Counted from the first letter of the stretch, positions 21,698 to 33,900 are shown. The stretch is DNA of 64,000 nt from Platycnemis pennipes (GCA_933228895.1 OW121851.1:127333624-127397623), one strand, 5' to 3'. The notes: generated by a model from the letters alone, not told the origin. Numbers and translations are program-made.

Positions 21698-21936
21698 GGC
21701 CTAACCACATTGAATCACCGTTTCCCGTCAGATCACCGAAATTAAGCAACGTTGGGTCAGGACGGAGGTTGGATGGGTGACCCTCCTCCACACCTCTACC
21801 GTGGTGCTCTTGTCCCCTGTCTACATGTGGCGGGTAAGTTATATGTGGGTTGGCACAATGTAGCCAAAGAGATCTAAGTGCCAAGGAGGCTCCAAAGGCT
21901 CCCACTCCTTTAATTTATTTGAGGTATTTTTTATTT
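21698..21936 (+). mobile_element. 5S-rRNA-derived SINE-like element
   Basis: 21698-21811 is clearly 5S-derived: CGTCAGATCACCGAAATTAA, GCAACGTTGGGTCAGGACGG and GGTTGGATGGGTGACC correspond in order to the 5S helix III, box A and box C regions. It is followed by an unrelated body ending CTTTAATTTATTTGAGG. A diverged direct repeat, ATCATGCGGGGGAAAAGG at 21682 and ATCATGCGAGACAAAAAG at 21941, fits a target duplication. The acceptor-like 5S ends are mutated, so it is not a functional rRNA gene. A 5S pseudogene without SINE body is the alternative. Confidence 0.7.
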
Positions 21937-22481
21937 CATCATCATGCGAGACAAAAAGTTTTCTAATGCAAATTATTGTCGTTGCGTCAGAGGTAGCGGA
22001 AACAGTTACGCATTTGTTGAACATCTCATGCAAGCCTGAAAAATGAATCCAGAACTATGTAACCTATCCAAATATCCCCGCAGACTTTGATATTATGTGT
22101 ATTGTTCCTTATCGTGAGGTGAAAAAAGACGTTTTAAAAATATCCGTCTTGCGTTCTGTCTCCAATTTTCATCTCTATGGTCTAAGCTACCATTGTGGGA
22201 CGTATTTTGAATGTTTTATTTTGCATCTCCAGGAACATAAGCCACCATAAAATTTTCGGGCTTTCCTTTCTGTGACTATGTTGACGCGAAAATTCTCCCT
22301 CTGATCCCAATTTGACCCCGTAATATGAATCCTATGGCGAAGTATATCTACTGCGTGTATCTTTCGGTTTGAATTTTGGTATTTCTGCGGTGTATATTTG
22401 TGGTAAGGTGGATTTTAGATGTTAAATCCATTCCACATACAATCACACGTGCGTATGCGAAAATAAATGATTTTATTTCCG

Positions 22482-22845
22482 CATGAATATAAAATTTGCA
22501 ATTTACCACGGATTAAAAACAAACTTTATTTCATATATCTGATAACTTCAGGCTTAACTCTGTGATACCTTTCCATAATGTAAAATGAAAGAATGAAACT
22601 TTGTTAGGTTCATTTTATATTTAAATAGGCACGACCCAGGTTTCATAACGTAGTTACATTTTCAGGTTAAACATTATCAACTTTATTTCGATCCGGGATT
22701 TCGTTGACTTTACAGGTCTGATGATGATTTTGCATTGTCAACGCATCGTTGAGACCTGATGATGTTGCAGTGTCAACGAAACCCGGGCCGAAATAAAGTT
22801 TGTTTTTAATGCGTGGTAAATTGCAAATTTTGTATTCATTTCGAT
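22482..22845. mobile_element. Palindromic element with a hammerhead-like motif
   Basis: The outer arms 22482-22533 and 22790-22845 are inverted repeats (AAAATTTGCAATTTACCACG then ATTAAAAACAAACTTTATTT). A second inverted pair lies inside: 22679-22718 against 22745-22800, containing CCGGGATTTCGTTGAC. At 22756-22782 the plus strand has CTGATGA, one T, a 4-bp stem (GTTG/CAAC), then GAAAC. No coding capacity. The design resembles the fold-backs at 13.07, 25.8, 44.2 and 56.8 kb. Confidence 0.7.
22756..22782 (+). ncRNA. Hammerhead-ribozyme-like motif
   Basis: CTGATGA-T-GTTG-CAGTGT-CAAC-GAAAC preserves both conserved core strings and a 4-bp stem II. Flanking CCGGGCC could form an outer stem with CCGGGAT at about 22694. 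One extra base sits between the core and stem II. Confidence 0.45.
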
Positions 22846-22979
22846 ATGTTCGAATACCACTAAGTATTGCTGGAAACTACTGAATTGATTTCCATTTCCT
22901 TTGAGAGTTTTACTAGGGTCTTTTTGATGTGGTTCTGCTCAAATCTATTCAACATTTCCATTTTTTATTTCGACCACTC

Positions 22980-23600
22980 GGCCATTTTATGTTGCGTTTA
23001 TTGCCCTTGTTTATCGCTCCCGCTGTTATCGTTACCAGCATCAGTCTCCCCATCTTTTTCATTGCCCCAACCTCTTCTCCGGGCACTCCTCTGGCTCCCA
23101 CGACATTTTTCTTCCACCCCACTCCCATTCTGTGTTTCCACCCCCGTGTGGGCGCGCGTCTCTCTTCCTCTGTTTCTCTTCGAATTCTCTCTCTTAAAAC
23201 TACCCTCCTCCGTGGCCTAATGGAAGTAAAACACACACACACGCGGCTGGAGAGAACGTAAGGTTCGCCATCAAGAAGACGTAAACTCCCTCCCCGGTTC
23301 GCAAACAGCAGAAGGGGAGCCCATTCCTCTCCTTCCTCTCGACGCCCCTCGTCGGGACTCCATCATCTTCCGCTCGGCCCTTACGTGTCGCGCGTCCGCA
23401 ATAATCCTGTGGCCACTGTTTTTTGTCCCTCCCCCTCCTACGCCTTCCATCCTCCCAACCACCCCTCTCCAAGAAACCTTCCATCAGTCCAAACACACGC
23501 CCTGTCTACCTTCCTCTGTTTCCTTCTCCCTCCTCCTTCCTGCGATATCGAGCGGAATTGTGGACTATCCTCTCACGGAACCTTCCGTTTACCTTCCCTC
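22980..23600. other. G+C-rich, pyrimidine-biased island with a short AC repeat
   Basis: Long C/T-rich plus-strand tracts keep several frames open simultaneously (up to 117 codons); none is recognisable. A short (AC)n run lies at about 23230-23242. Confidence 0.35.
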
Positions 23601-23604
23601 TTTT

Positions 23605-24480
23605 TCTTTTAATTCGCGTGTTGTTAGAACCTTACGAATGGCTGGGTGTATATAACGTGCCTCTTTTGAGAGCATATAATGTGCTCTTAATGGAAGCGAT
23701 AAATACGAAACACGGATGTGAAGTGTGCATTGATTGAGAAAAACACCGAAATCGATCCTAATGAAGGTTAATTAGGGAAATTAGTCCTGGTTACTGCTTT
23801 ACGGGGACGAATATTTCGTAAAATTATGAATGTGCCAAAATTCAATGAATTACTACTGTGCATTACCAAGATTCAGTGAATTTTGGTAGTGCACATAAGT
23901 AGATACTAGTGCATCACTTAAATGGAAGTGATACTCTTGTGAAGGGAATATTGCTCATTGGAAAATAATTTTAAAAATTGGTAACCATAGAAAAATTTGG
24001 TCAAAAACAAGTTTTAATATTAATTCCGACATGAAGCGAACCGGCAAAAAAGTAATTTATGAAGACAAAGACAATTTTGAGCAATGAAAATTGAAGGAAT
24101 TTATTTTTGCTTTCATCAAATTCCAGTTACCATGTTACATAACTTGGATGTTCTAAAAGGAATGAAAAGTGAATATAGCTTTTATGTAAGATATGGATTT
24201 ACTAGAAGGAATTTGTGATTAATTAAGGTCCGGACCTTCTCTGACTGTTAGGTAATACTGTTCATTATTGTACCGATGTAATAGCCCTATACTCCTGTTG
24301 GAATCTTTTGCGAGTTTAGTGAAATTAATTCAATGCCGTAAATTGGAAACAGAGTTTTTTGTTAGCGCAGTGACTCAGTTCTACATCTTCACTCTGTGTC
24401 TTAAGCCAGCAAAAACACAATGGGACAACATTTGAATATGACCAGTTATGGAAAAAAAGGACAGCAAACTAGGGTTGGCA
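23605..24480. other. AT-rich DNA with one imperfect hairpin
   Basis: Around 23852-23905, CCAAAATTCAATGAAT and ATTCAGTGAATTTTGG form an imperfect inverted repeat. Nothing else was recognised. Confidence 0.35.
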
Positions 24481-24483
24481 CTT

Positions 24484-25000
24484 CATCTACATCTACATAA
24501 TACCCTGCAAGCCACCACAAGGGTGTGTGGCAGGGGGTGATTGCTCACCAAACATGCACTACATATCATGCATAAAAAAGGAATAGTATTAATATAGTAG
24601 TCAGAACTACACTATTTAAAAAGATAGAAATTGCAAAGAAAACATGCAAAAACATTCTGTTAGTAGGGTTAGCTTTAAGTACTCATACCATCATGCAGCT
24701 ACCAATGCTATTCATTGCTACTCTCCGATAGGACATATTTACCGTTATTCGTATCTCTTATTGTGCGAGGGAAAAAGGACATTTTGAATCGGTCAGTTCG
24801 GCAATCAATTTCTCTAACTTTATGATTATGGTCCAGTCTGCCATAGTAAGTTGGGGTTCGTAAAATATTTTTAACATCATCACTGAAAATATTGCCATGG
24901 AATTTGTGGAAGAGATTAAGTCTAAATTTCAACCTGCGATCTGACAATGATTCCCATTTCAATTCATTTAATAGACTGGTTACGCTAATATAATTATCGT
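24484..25000 (-). mobile_element. 5'-truncated CR1-like LINE with RT C-terminus
   Basis: The 3' terminus (CATCTACATCTACATAATAC onward) starts at 24484. The minus frame 24708-24962 encodes KWESLSDRRLKFRLNLF, ILRTPTYYGRLD, REIDCRTDRFKMSFFPRTIR, aligned with the copy at 3.1-3.7 kb (ILKTPKYYARFD, REIDCRADIFK). The region between frame and terminus is the 3' UTR. Confidence 0.85.
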
Positions 25001-25019
25001 ATCGAAATTCCGTAACTTA

Positions 25020-25760
25020 CAGTAATACGTTCCATAGTGCTGCTACGTGGACGGTTTTATCTATCATTTCTCTTTCTTATGCCTGAAATGGGCTTCAGTG
25101 GTGAACATCCGTTTACAGGGAGTAAAAAGATGGGTCACCAATGCTTATCGGGTTAACTAAACTCCATGCTAAAAGAACCGCTAGCAGTACCTTTCTCTTA
25201 CGCCTCGATAGAAATATGCACAGCCATATTAAAACGAGTTATATTTTTGATGACCTCAATTTTATCAAGGTCATTAAGCAATTCGTACCATTATGCACGT
25301 CATAAATGTTCATGAATTGAAGTAATTTTAAGTCTATTTATGAATATAGGAACCGAAGGAAATACAATTCTATGCCTCATCGCAGTGCTTTTTATTACTT
25401 GGCAATGTAGCCCTATGCTCATTTTGAGTTTATAGTTTGTATTGAGTAACTGATATTTTCTGCCTCAACAATCGTTCCAAAGTGTTGGAAACACATTGAT
25501 AGATGTGTTTATTATTTTTTTGAAATGAAATTAACGCTCATTATTTTTTGATCTTTAATAAGTTTTATATTTGAACTGCTGGCTTTGCTGAGTCACTGTT
25601 ATAAGCTTCCAAGTTTACTACCTGCATTACGCATCACTCTATAGGCTCTGGAGGAATTACATTGTGAAGTAAAAGTCCTTTACTTTAACAGAAAGTCACA
25701 TTTTTCGCGGAGCAAGCCACGTCGCCAAGCCGAGCAAGATTGATGAGGGTAAGACAAACA
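25020..25760. other. AT-rich DNA, nothing recognised
   Basis: No frame of note and no recognised repeat. Confidence 0.45.
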
Positions 25761-25775
25761 ATCAAATTCCACAAA

Positions 25776-26126
25776 ATATTTTATTTACTGCACTCACGGT
25801 TCCGATGCTTTGAATCATCGTCAGGTGTCAAATGCAAACATGGTTGGCCTTAAATTCAATAGTCCCGTGATACAATGGAAACCATGGTCGTGAGGGCACG
25901 TTCACGTAGTCAAGCCGTACACCGTTAACTTCAACAAGTGCGCCAGCGACGCAAAGAAGGCTAGCATCTACCGGAAGTTAACCATCTAGCTCGGGATTGC
26001 CTCTCTTATCATCTATTGTAATAGCCAGTATTGCACATAAGGGCCAACCATGTCTGTATTTGACACATGATAATGATGCAAAGCATCAAAACTATGGCCA
26101 AGAGTGCTATAAATTAAATATTTTTA
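25776..26126. mobile_element. Palindromic element with paired hammerhead-like motifs
   Basis: Arms 25776-25853 and 26038-26126 are inverted repeats of about 80 bases with roughly one difference in five (CAAATGCAAACATGGTTGGC against CAAATACAGACATGGTTGGC after reverse complementing). On the minus strand 25799-25824 reads CTGACGA-T-GAT-loop-ATC-GGAAC, and the right arm has the decayed counterpart. The unpaired middle contains no frame of interest. Confidence 0.7.
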
Positions 26127-26504
26127 CGGTATTGCAGTTTTTTTCGATCCTCAGCACAAAGGAGTGCCACACAGTCAAGCCGGAAGCTGTCAACTTCTAG
26201 CAAGTTTTTTTACTGTGGCAGCAAGTGTTTTCATCAAATTCGATAAATCATATAGATAAGCTACCATTTCGTATGGCGACAAGCAGTTCAACAGTCATCA
26301 AATAAACTAAGGAGTTCAATTAATGAAGGGAAATCTACTGTGCGAACGTCACAAGCTTTTGTTTTCTCTACACATCCATAAAATCTTGGCATTGAACTGG
26401 TTCCTTTAGGATTACAAGTAATTAAGGCACTGAAGTTAGTGATAGCCATGTGTGAGTTAAGCATACAATTTCTGTGGAATGGAAATTATAATATTAATCT
26501 AGAC

Positions 26505-26742
26505 CAGTGGTTTCCAACCGGTATGCTGAGATACTATAGGGTACCGGGAAAACACTCTAGGGGTACGAAAGTAATCGAAGCACTTCTTCCAACCTGAAGA
26601 CTAATGACTGTGAAGTGCCGATTATCCTTGTTAATGGAGAGTAAATCCCACTTGTATTTTAAAAAAAAACAAGAAAAGGGTGCCCCAAGATTGTAACCCC
26701 AGTCTGAGAGGTGAAGCGAACGTAACAGATTGGGAACCACTG
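26505..26742. mobile_element. Non-autonomous hAT-type DNA transposon, 238 bp
   Basis: Terminal inverted repeats CAGTGGTTTCCAACC (left) and CAGTGGTTCCCAATC (right, reverse complement) are flanked by an 8-bp duplication, ATCTAGAC at 26497-26504 and ATCTAGAG at 26743-26750. CAGTGGTT ends and 8-bp duplications are standard hAT features. The 238-bp interior has no transposase remnant I can recognise. Confidence 0.9.
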
Positions 26743-26859
26743 ATCTAGAGCATCCAAGTACCTATCATCCAAAAATCACGGTCTCAAATCAATTCAGTTA
26801 GTGTGTACAAGTGTACGGAGATGTTCACGAGATCAAAATACAAATTAACTGCCTTTCAG

Positions 26860-27860
26860 TCCGAGTCAGGAATATTTCGTTACGCTATAGCGAATGAAAT
26901 TTGTCGCTATGATGACGTCATTCGTTTCAAGTTCTTAGCTCGAGTCTCGAGAATATTCGTTGCTAAGGAGTATTTTTCAACGAGTGTTTTCCTTTGTTTG
27001 CGTAACGAACAACAAAGATTATTCGTTTACGGCTCAACGTAAGGTTGGTTTAGGTTTACGTTTAGGTTGTTTTTGGCGTACGAATATGATGGCCCTAAGA
27101 CGTTTTCTGTAGTCACGAGGAGCATTTGGAGAAAAAGGCGCCAAAATATGTAAAAAAGATATAAATTGGCAGAGGGTGATATTCAACTGCCCCCTGTATA
27201 CATGGCTGAGAAAAATGTAAGGGGAGATCTAGAGCATGAAACATGTCCGAAAACTCCGCCCCTAAATTACTCGAACTCGGCTTTCCTGATAGATTTGGTC
27301 AGCAAATGACCTTTGTTTGTTAAATATTTAAGTTAAAATTTACAAAACTGAATCATTCTTTAAATTTCAATATGTTTTTCAAACAAATAATTCTGTTAAG
27401 TCCATAATATATTAAAACCTAATTTAAGGACATTATTAGTAAGTCTGTTATTAAAGTCCATCCTGTGGCATATTCATGCATTTCTTCCTTTAAATAAGTA
27501 GTGTTAAATAAAATATCCTAATGTCATCTTTTTCACCCTAAAACTTCTTTTTTCTCCATCGTGTATAAAAATATCTACGAAACATCCAAAACTTTCTTGA
27601 CTCACGTAGTACATGCAAAACTATTGCATGGATATTGTTGCGTTTGTGTAGTCATTTGTTTTATATTGTTCTCCGTCACGGAGGTCACAGCAGAACGATC
27701 GGTATGAACGAGACGAAGGTTTTTCGCTGATTTGTTGACGAATAATTTAAAGACTCGCTATATGATTTACTGGAATCGAAATTCGTTAAGAGACTAACGA
27801 AGTTTTCGTTCGTAACGAAAACGTCAGTATTCATTCGGTCCGTAGCGAAAGATACAAGAC
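26860..27860. repeat. Possible DNA element with CGTTACG-rich ends
   Basis: TTTCGTTACGCTATAGCGAATGAA near 26876 and TTCGTTCGTAACGAAAACG near 27808 are palindromic clusters about 900 bp apart. The arms align only loosely and no target duplication was found. Confidence 0.25.
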
Positions 27861-28309
27861 TGGGGTCATTAGTATCTCTGCCGGTCGCTGGCCGTTAACT
27901 CCCCTTACTCCAATTATCGTTGCCCCTCCCCATAAGCCTCCCCACCCCAACTTGCCCTACATTTCCCACTCTTTTATGCGCATCAGTTCCATGAACTTAG
28001 GTTTAGCTTCTACTCTCCGAAGTATTCATTTTGGTCTTGTATTCAACTGAGTATTCGCTGGGACTTCTTAAGTAATTAATCTTCTTCGGTTACTTCTCTT
28101 ATGCATTCATGTACTCATTCAGACACCCATATATCCCTAAAAAGATTCGCCTTCTTCAACAAACTAGTGATTCGTATGAAATCGAACCAACTCGCCAAAC
28201 ATCTAGAACTCTACCTCTCCAACCGTCGATTTCATACGTGACCCATATATTCGCAAAGTACCCATATATTAACATGTATTAAGAACCAATCCCTTTATTA
28301 TTATATAGA

Positions 28310-28456
28310 TACTAACCATCTAGCTGCATTTGACCTTATTATGTGGCATGTTTCCATGTAGTAGCTTGTTTGCATGTCAATAGTGCATGTTTGTGTTCTT
28401 CACCCCCTGCCACATACCCTCACGGTGGCTTACAGGGTACCACGTAAATGTAGATA
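28310..28456 (+). mobile_element. 3'-end fragment of the CR1-like LINE
   Basis: CTAACCATCTAGCTGCATTT, then TTGTTTGCATGTCAATAGTG and CACCCCCTGCCACATACCCT to ACGTAAATGTAGAT. It matches 5168-5293 except for a short extra segment around 28330-28360. Confidence 0.8.
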
Positions 28457-28539
28457 TTTTTTCGGACACTCAATAATCTATGAATGAATAAATGTAGTTC
28501 ACTCGTGACCTCAGCTGCTGGTCGCACTCCCACGTAAAA

Positions 28540-29060
28540 TGACTATTATTGAGGCAGAAAAGAGTCCCTGATCTTAGCAAAGCTTTCTTTGTTCTCCGCG
28601 AGGTGTACTAAGGTAGGCTGGGAAGGAGTTGAGTAAAAGAAAGGAATCAAAAGAGGAGCGCGAAGCGAGACAGACCCGGAACGAGAAGGACGGAAAAAAT
28701 GACTGTCGGAAAAAAGGAAGGAAGAGAGTTGGTTCCATTTATTCGTGGATGACGCCATTTGTCGGGCATTTAAGCGATGGTAATCTATAGATTGGGGGGT
28801 ATGGGAGAAGGGACAGTGTAGAGGGAGAGAAGGGACTGAATTAGGGGAGACCAGCCACAATTCTCCGGACAAAAGAGGCAAAAATTGGATAAGGGATATT
28901 TGGAAAGGGAATGAGGGTAAGGAAGAGGGGGAACCACATTAATTATTGAATAATTAACTGTCCCATCAACTTCGTTGCTGAATTAAATGGCTTTTCATTT
29001 TCCCATCGGAAGCTGACACGTTTTCCTTCTCTCCCCCCTCCGAGCCCCTATTTAGGGTCC
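28540..29060. other. Purine-rich, moderately G+C-rich island
   Basis: A long A/G-biased plus-strand tract (minus frame 28546-28881 is open by composition). No recognised product. Confidence 0.3.
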
Positions 29061-29439
29061 TCGTGGGACTCATAGAGTTACACCCTCTTTAAGACGTTGG
29101 CGGTGTCGTGGATAGATTTGTCCTAATAAAGGGGAGCCTGGTGAAAGTGACATGACTAAAAGTGCTCAATTAGGCGAGGGAAGAATCTTCCGAAGAATGC
29201 TTAATAAGATTCACTGCGTCTTTCTGATGAGAATGGAATTCAATTGGTTCCGTCATTGAAGGACTCTCTGGATGTATTTATACGGTCACATGGTCCTCTA
29301 TCCTTACACTGCGATTAAAAATGGATCCAGAGAATAAATAAGAATGAACAAAGAAAAGATTTAGTCGAAGTGTTGCAGTGTTCCTGGATTGTTTTTAATA
29401 TGGATACATCCAGGAGATCATAGAATAAATAAAATAGAA

Positions 29440-30230
29440 AGTTTCAGGAATAATATCATGCATAAAAATTAGCATGCTGAGATGCGCCTGGAACATAGCG
29501 GTCATGACAGAGACGGATGGGATTTAAATAAGACTCCAGTTAACACGAAAAGTATATTTGAAAGATATCACGTAAAGATCAATAGTAAGAAAAACTTATT
29601 TTATTCTATGCAGTAAGAGAGAATTGGCCAAGACCAATGTTAAATTTGGAAAGCAAAATCTGGAAGAGATGAGAGATTATTGATATCTGGGAAGCTTAGT
29701 GATAGACGAAGTATGGAGAAAATAGTCAGTAGAATAACTCTGGCGTAAAGGGCCTTCTATCTAAGGAAGTATCTACTTGAGGCTAGAAGTACAAGTGGGT
29801 TACTAAGGAAACAATTTATCAGAAAATGCCTCTGGAGAGCGCTTCTTTATGGCTGCGAAGCATGCACAGTAACACCAGGAGAGAATCCAAAACTAGAATC
29901 ATTCGAAATATGGTATTATGGAAGAATGATGAAGATAAATGGTCAGCCGACTACCTTACAAAGAATTGATAAGAAGAATGGAAGTAAAGAGAAGTATTCT
30001 AAAAAATTAAAGAAGGGATAGGACAACATAATCGGCTATATCTTGAGACACGATCGGAAGACTGGAAAAGGGAGGTCTTGTATGATGATATGTGGAACAG
30101 GCAGTAAAGGATGTGAAAGAGAAGAATTATGTAAATACGGAGAAGCTAGCTGGTAGGAAAATCGAGTGGAGAGCTGTGTCAAGCTTTGGATTTTCGACTT
30201 CTGATTATGATGATTCTAACCCTGCAGAAT
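29440..30230 (+). mobile_element. Decayed RTE-like LINE
   Basis: Conceptual plus-strand reading gives, with stops and frameshifts, the family order: a NLEEMRDY..YLGSLV segment at about 29660-29700, KQFI at about 29812, LLYGCEA at about 29850, FEIWYYGRMMKI at about 29908-29940, then IGYILRHD at about 30030-30055 and QAVKDVKEKNYVNTEKLAG at 30098-30155. Many inactivating changes make it an old copy. Confidence 0.75.
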
Positions 30231-30519
30231 CTTTAAATTTTGTGAATTTATGTACATCCCCGTTCGTTTTAAAAGTTGGCTGATTTATTTGAATGATTGC
30301 TCTCTTTTTCTGTGCTGCGATGCTGCATATCCACGTTCTCCTTTCGACTCATTACCTTTTTCCTCTTTTACATATCTCATGTCCCTCATCGGTAGTATTC
30401 CATTTTGGTTTCATTCCACCAAAAATCCACACTATGGTTTGGATGCTCCTAGCTCCCATATCTGATGCCTTTTAGTATTTAATTTTTTAGTAAGTACATA
30501 TCGTTACACTCCTTGTTCT

Positions 30520-30700
30520 TGAGAACGCTTCCTCTGGTAGTTTTTGTTAGGATAAATAGGAGTAAACGAACTAACAAAAAAACTATATAGTTGTTTTGCA
30601 AGTTCGTTACCGCTCGTTCGTTACCGTTCGATACCGTTACCTTACAATAACTACCGAGTAGTTTTTGTAAGTAAATGAGGCGTAAATAACCTAGCATTAC
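30520..30700. repeat. Short repeats: CGTTACCG tandem and GTAGTTTTTGT pair
   Basis: GTTCGTTACCGCTCGTTCGT followed by TACCGTTCGATACCGTTACC (30602-30642) is a degenerate tandem repeat, bracketed by GTAGTTTTTGTTAGG (30537) and GTAGTTTTTGTAAGT (30659) in direct orientation. Confidence 0.4.
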
Positions 30701-32240
30701 AAATACAGAATGGCCACGGCACAGTAGCAATTTAAAGTCTTCAGCTGTAGAATAAGGTTTAAGGTGCTTCACTTATCAAAGTCCTTTCTCTCCATTTTCA
30801 CTAACTAAATCCAACAATAAAAATCACAGCCATGCATATGGCGGGCTTCAAATCTAAGACCTTAAGGTTTTCTTAAAGTACCTACCTCTTCGATCTTAAC
30901 ACCAATGCCGGCTTATTAAGACTTTCATTTTCGGGTTTGACTAGTGATAAAGTTTCTTGCGAGATATCTCAGGTAGGCAAAAACTCTGGTCACAACATCC
31001 ATTGCTTGGAAGCCCTGATCAAGCGTCAATTTAGAGCTAAAAATCCCTGTCGTGTCCCATATTCTGCTGTCATTGTCATATAGATACGAAACCATGGTAA
31101 TTTTTAAAAATATTTATTAAATGAAGTTCAAATTTACATGAATACCTCAAAAATAAATGGAGTTTATTCGTATAATTTTGTTTAATACTTCTATCATATT
31201 TTGCCACATAATTTTGTGAATTTCTTTATTGAACTCACATAGCATCAACGCGTTGATGCTAACGTCAGGAATAGGATATATGATTTCAATAACACTTATA
31301 ATTTTTGTTTTCAGAAAACTGGCATAAATCGATTTTTCGAATCGGAATAAAATTTTGTTTGAGATTAAATATTGTCTCGCCATACAATGGGCGGGACGTT
31401 TTGCCTGATGACGAGAGCGTGAAATATGGAATACCTACGTGAAATGAGGGACATTTTAAGGAAAATAGAGAGAAAACATAATTTAAAAGTCTAAAGGTGC
31501 TGGTTGCCATTAGTTAATTACAGCTGAGTTGTAATTAACCGGAAAGGTGGGGTGTAATTTTCCGACAATATTGATGGCGGGAATAATGTCGAGGAGAAAA
31601 TTTCTTCGTTGAAGCACTCGAGCTACTGAAGTGAGCCTGACTTGTCTCTATTTCTCTAATTTGCTGTCACTGCCAGGTGTCTTAACGCAGGTGAACATTT
31701 TCCTGTTTGTTTTTGCATGCTGGGAATGCTATAATCAGAGAAATTTTATTTCAGCACGCAACTATATAGTTCGGGAATGGAAGCATTTAAAAATGACGGT
31801 AACAATGTTTTAGATGTTTATTTCCTCAGGTTTAATTGTGTTTATTATGTGTAGTCGCTAATTAAATCAAGGAGACGTTTTTCAAGAGAATAATGCTTTA
31901 TTTTAAGTATTATTTTATATTCGCTGTTTGAACAGGTTTTGTAATTATACTTGTAATTACATCCTCCTTCAAGATACCTAATATTTCTCTGAACGAGACC
32001 ACCTTTGGATACTTAGTTGGAGTAAGGAAAATATGTTTATTTGGATGCAGATTGAGTTAGCAATTAAGTTACGCCACAATTCAATGCATGAAAAATAGTC
32101 GTTGACAACGGAATTTATACACCGTGGAAATCTTGTTCAGCACGTTATGCTAGGATGCAATTCTGGGTATTATTCTCATTAAGAGGAATCAAGAAACGTG
32201 TTATTGGATCAATATGAAATGTTTTTTTTTCTTCAAATTT
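30700..32240. other. AT-rich DNA with one short hairpin
   Basis: A 10-bp perfect inverted repeat, GTTAATTACA/TGTAATTAAC, sits at 31513-31539. No gene or repeat family recognised otherwise. Confidence 0.4.
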
Positions 32241-32249
32241 TTGTCCAAC

Positions 32250-32515
32250 GATGGTGTGGTAGCTCAGTGGGTAGGGCGCTTAGCTACTGACTTGAAACCC
32301 TGGCCTAAAATCGAGGAGAGGCCTTTGAATAGGTACGTGTCATTAAACCAATCCTTGTGGATTCGAGTGGTGTCGGGTATTTTGTAGTTTGGAGAGACCA
32401 CCAGTTGACAGGGAAAGGGGCAGGCCCGGTTAACCCTTTAATTTGTGAATGACTCACGATAGTAAGTTAGGATCAGTGCTTGTTGACCGACTTGTGGGCA
32501 GAAGTTGGCGAGTGA
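32250..32515 (+). mobile_element. tRNA-derived SINE
   Basis: ATGGTGTGGTAGCTCAGTGG then GTAGGGCGCTTAGCTACTGA is a very good tRNA 5' half with a canonical A-box (TAGCTCAGTGG). The B-box side (AAAATCGAGGAGAGG) is eroded. The body contains GGAGAGACCACCAGTTGACA and GGCAGGCCCGGTTAACCC and ends near 32515. The head resembles the one at 19.7 kb. Confidence 0.65.
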
Positions 32516-33039
32516 TTGTCAAAATGTTATTCAGTGTTACCGGAGGAAATGGCATTATAAATGGAAATTGTAGCAACATATGAACGGTTAAATGTTAATG
32601 ATAACCTATTTATTCTCAAATAATACACCGCTGGAACCTTAAAAACGCCGGTTATTAAAAACAATATATCTATATAATTTTTTTCCGGAATTTTAAAAAT
32701 CAATTTTAGGCTCAAAACAGTATATTATCGATTTTTAATTAGTAGCACATCATATTTTTTTTCAAATTACGTAATTTCTCGTTACTAGGCGGGTAGAAAT
32801 CTGACGAGATTGGAATAGCTCTTTACATTGGAAACAGGGGCGGACACCAATGCTTCCTAGATATAATCTATGACGTTGAATACGATATTATGACCACAAC
32901 GTTGCCATTATATTTGCTTTAGAGGGTCCTGTAACGGTATGAGGCCAAATGTCCACAAGCCAACTGACGAGGCAGAAAGTCCGAAAAAAAATGCAGAGAT
33001 AAAATCATTAAGCTAAAAAATATTTTTTTAAATCCTTAT

Positions 33040-33500
33040 TAGAATGGTTTAAATTTGAACTCATTCTCTTAACTAAATTCCAAGACCATATTTTCATAGA
33101 TGACGCTAAAAATATTTTGCGAACTCAAACTTACTATGGTAGGCTGGACCACGATCACAAAATTAGAGAAAATGAATGCCGAACCGACAGATTAAAAATG
33201 TCCTATTTCTCTCTTGCAATTAAGAACATGAATAGCTGTAAATATACCCAATAGTATAAATTAGAAGTGTGTAAATTGATAGCATAGGTAGTTGCATATT
33301 GGTATGAAGAATTTAACCTAACCCAACTAACAGCATGTTTTTGCATGCTTGCGCAGCTATTTTTATCTTTTTTAAAGTGTGAAGTTTCGACTAAAATATA
33401 ATTACTGATCCTTTTAATGCATGGTATATAATGCATGTTTAGTGTGCTTCACCCCCTACCTTTATGGTGGATTGCATGGTATTATGTATAAGATGTACAT
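33040..33500 (+). mobile_element. Decayed CR1-like LINE, RT C-terminus to 3' end
   Basis: Plus-strand reading at 33085-33240 gives IDDAKNILRTQTYYGRLDHD, HKIRENECRTDRLKMSYF, aligned with the 24.7-kb copy. The 3' end follows at 33440-33500: GTGCTTCACCCCCTACC and ATTGCATGGTATTATGTATA. Confidence 0.75.
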
Positions 33501-33539
33501 GAAAATAAATTTGCGTAGATGATCAATCGATAGTGTTGT

Positions 33540-33900
33540 GGGGAAGGATGAGAAGAGGAGGGAAATAGGAATTTGAGGGAAGCATTTTTCCCTCCTACCC
33601 CCTCCCTTCCTTCTCTCATCCCCTTATCCACCAGCGTGCCAACGAGAGAACTTCGGCTCTAAGAACTTCCGTGAGGAGTGACGAGAGTGAAACTTGTTCC
33701 ATGTCTGAAGTAATCTTTTTCCGCCTTTTTGCGGACCTCTTTATGAATAGTTAATCACATACCTCAATCCCCCGCACTTCTGTAGCCCTTCCTTCCTCCA
33801 ACCCCTCCTCAGATCCCTTGCTTCTTAATAATTAAATCAGCACGAAAAGTTTCGGCCATTGAATTAAGGTAATTCGTTTATCATATTTTCCCCCCACCCA
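33540..33900. other. Pyrimidine-rich low-complexity island
   Basis: Purine-rich to pyrimidine-rich switch near 33590 (GAAGCATTTTTCCCTCCTAC) and C/T runs to 33900. No coding signal. Confidence 0.3.

Noticed and set aside
21698..21811. Functional 5S rRNA gene
   Set aside because: Single copy with mutated ends and internal changes, inside a LINE and bracketed by a likely target duplication.
31513..31539. 10-bp perfect inverted repeat as an element terminus
   Set aside because: AT-rich and short, no matching second end or duplication.
32250..32325. Possible functional tRNA gene
   Set aside because: The A-box is good but the B-box and acceptor stem are lost, and a SINE body follows.
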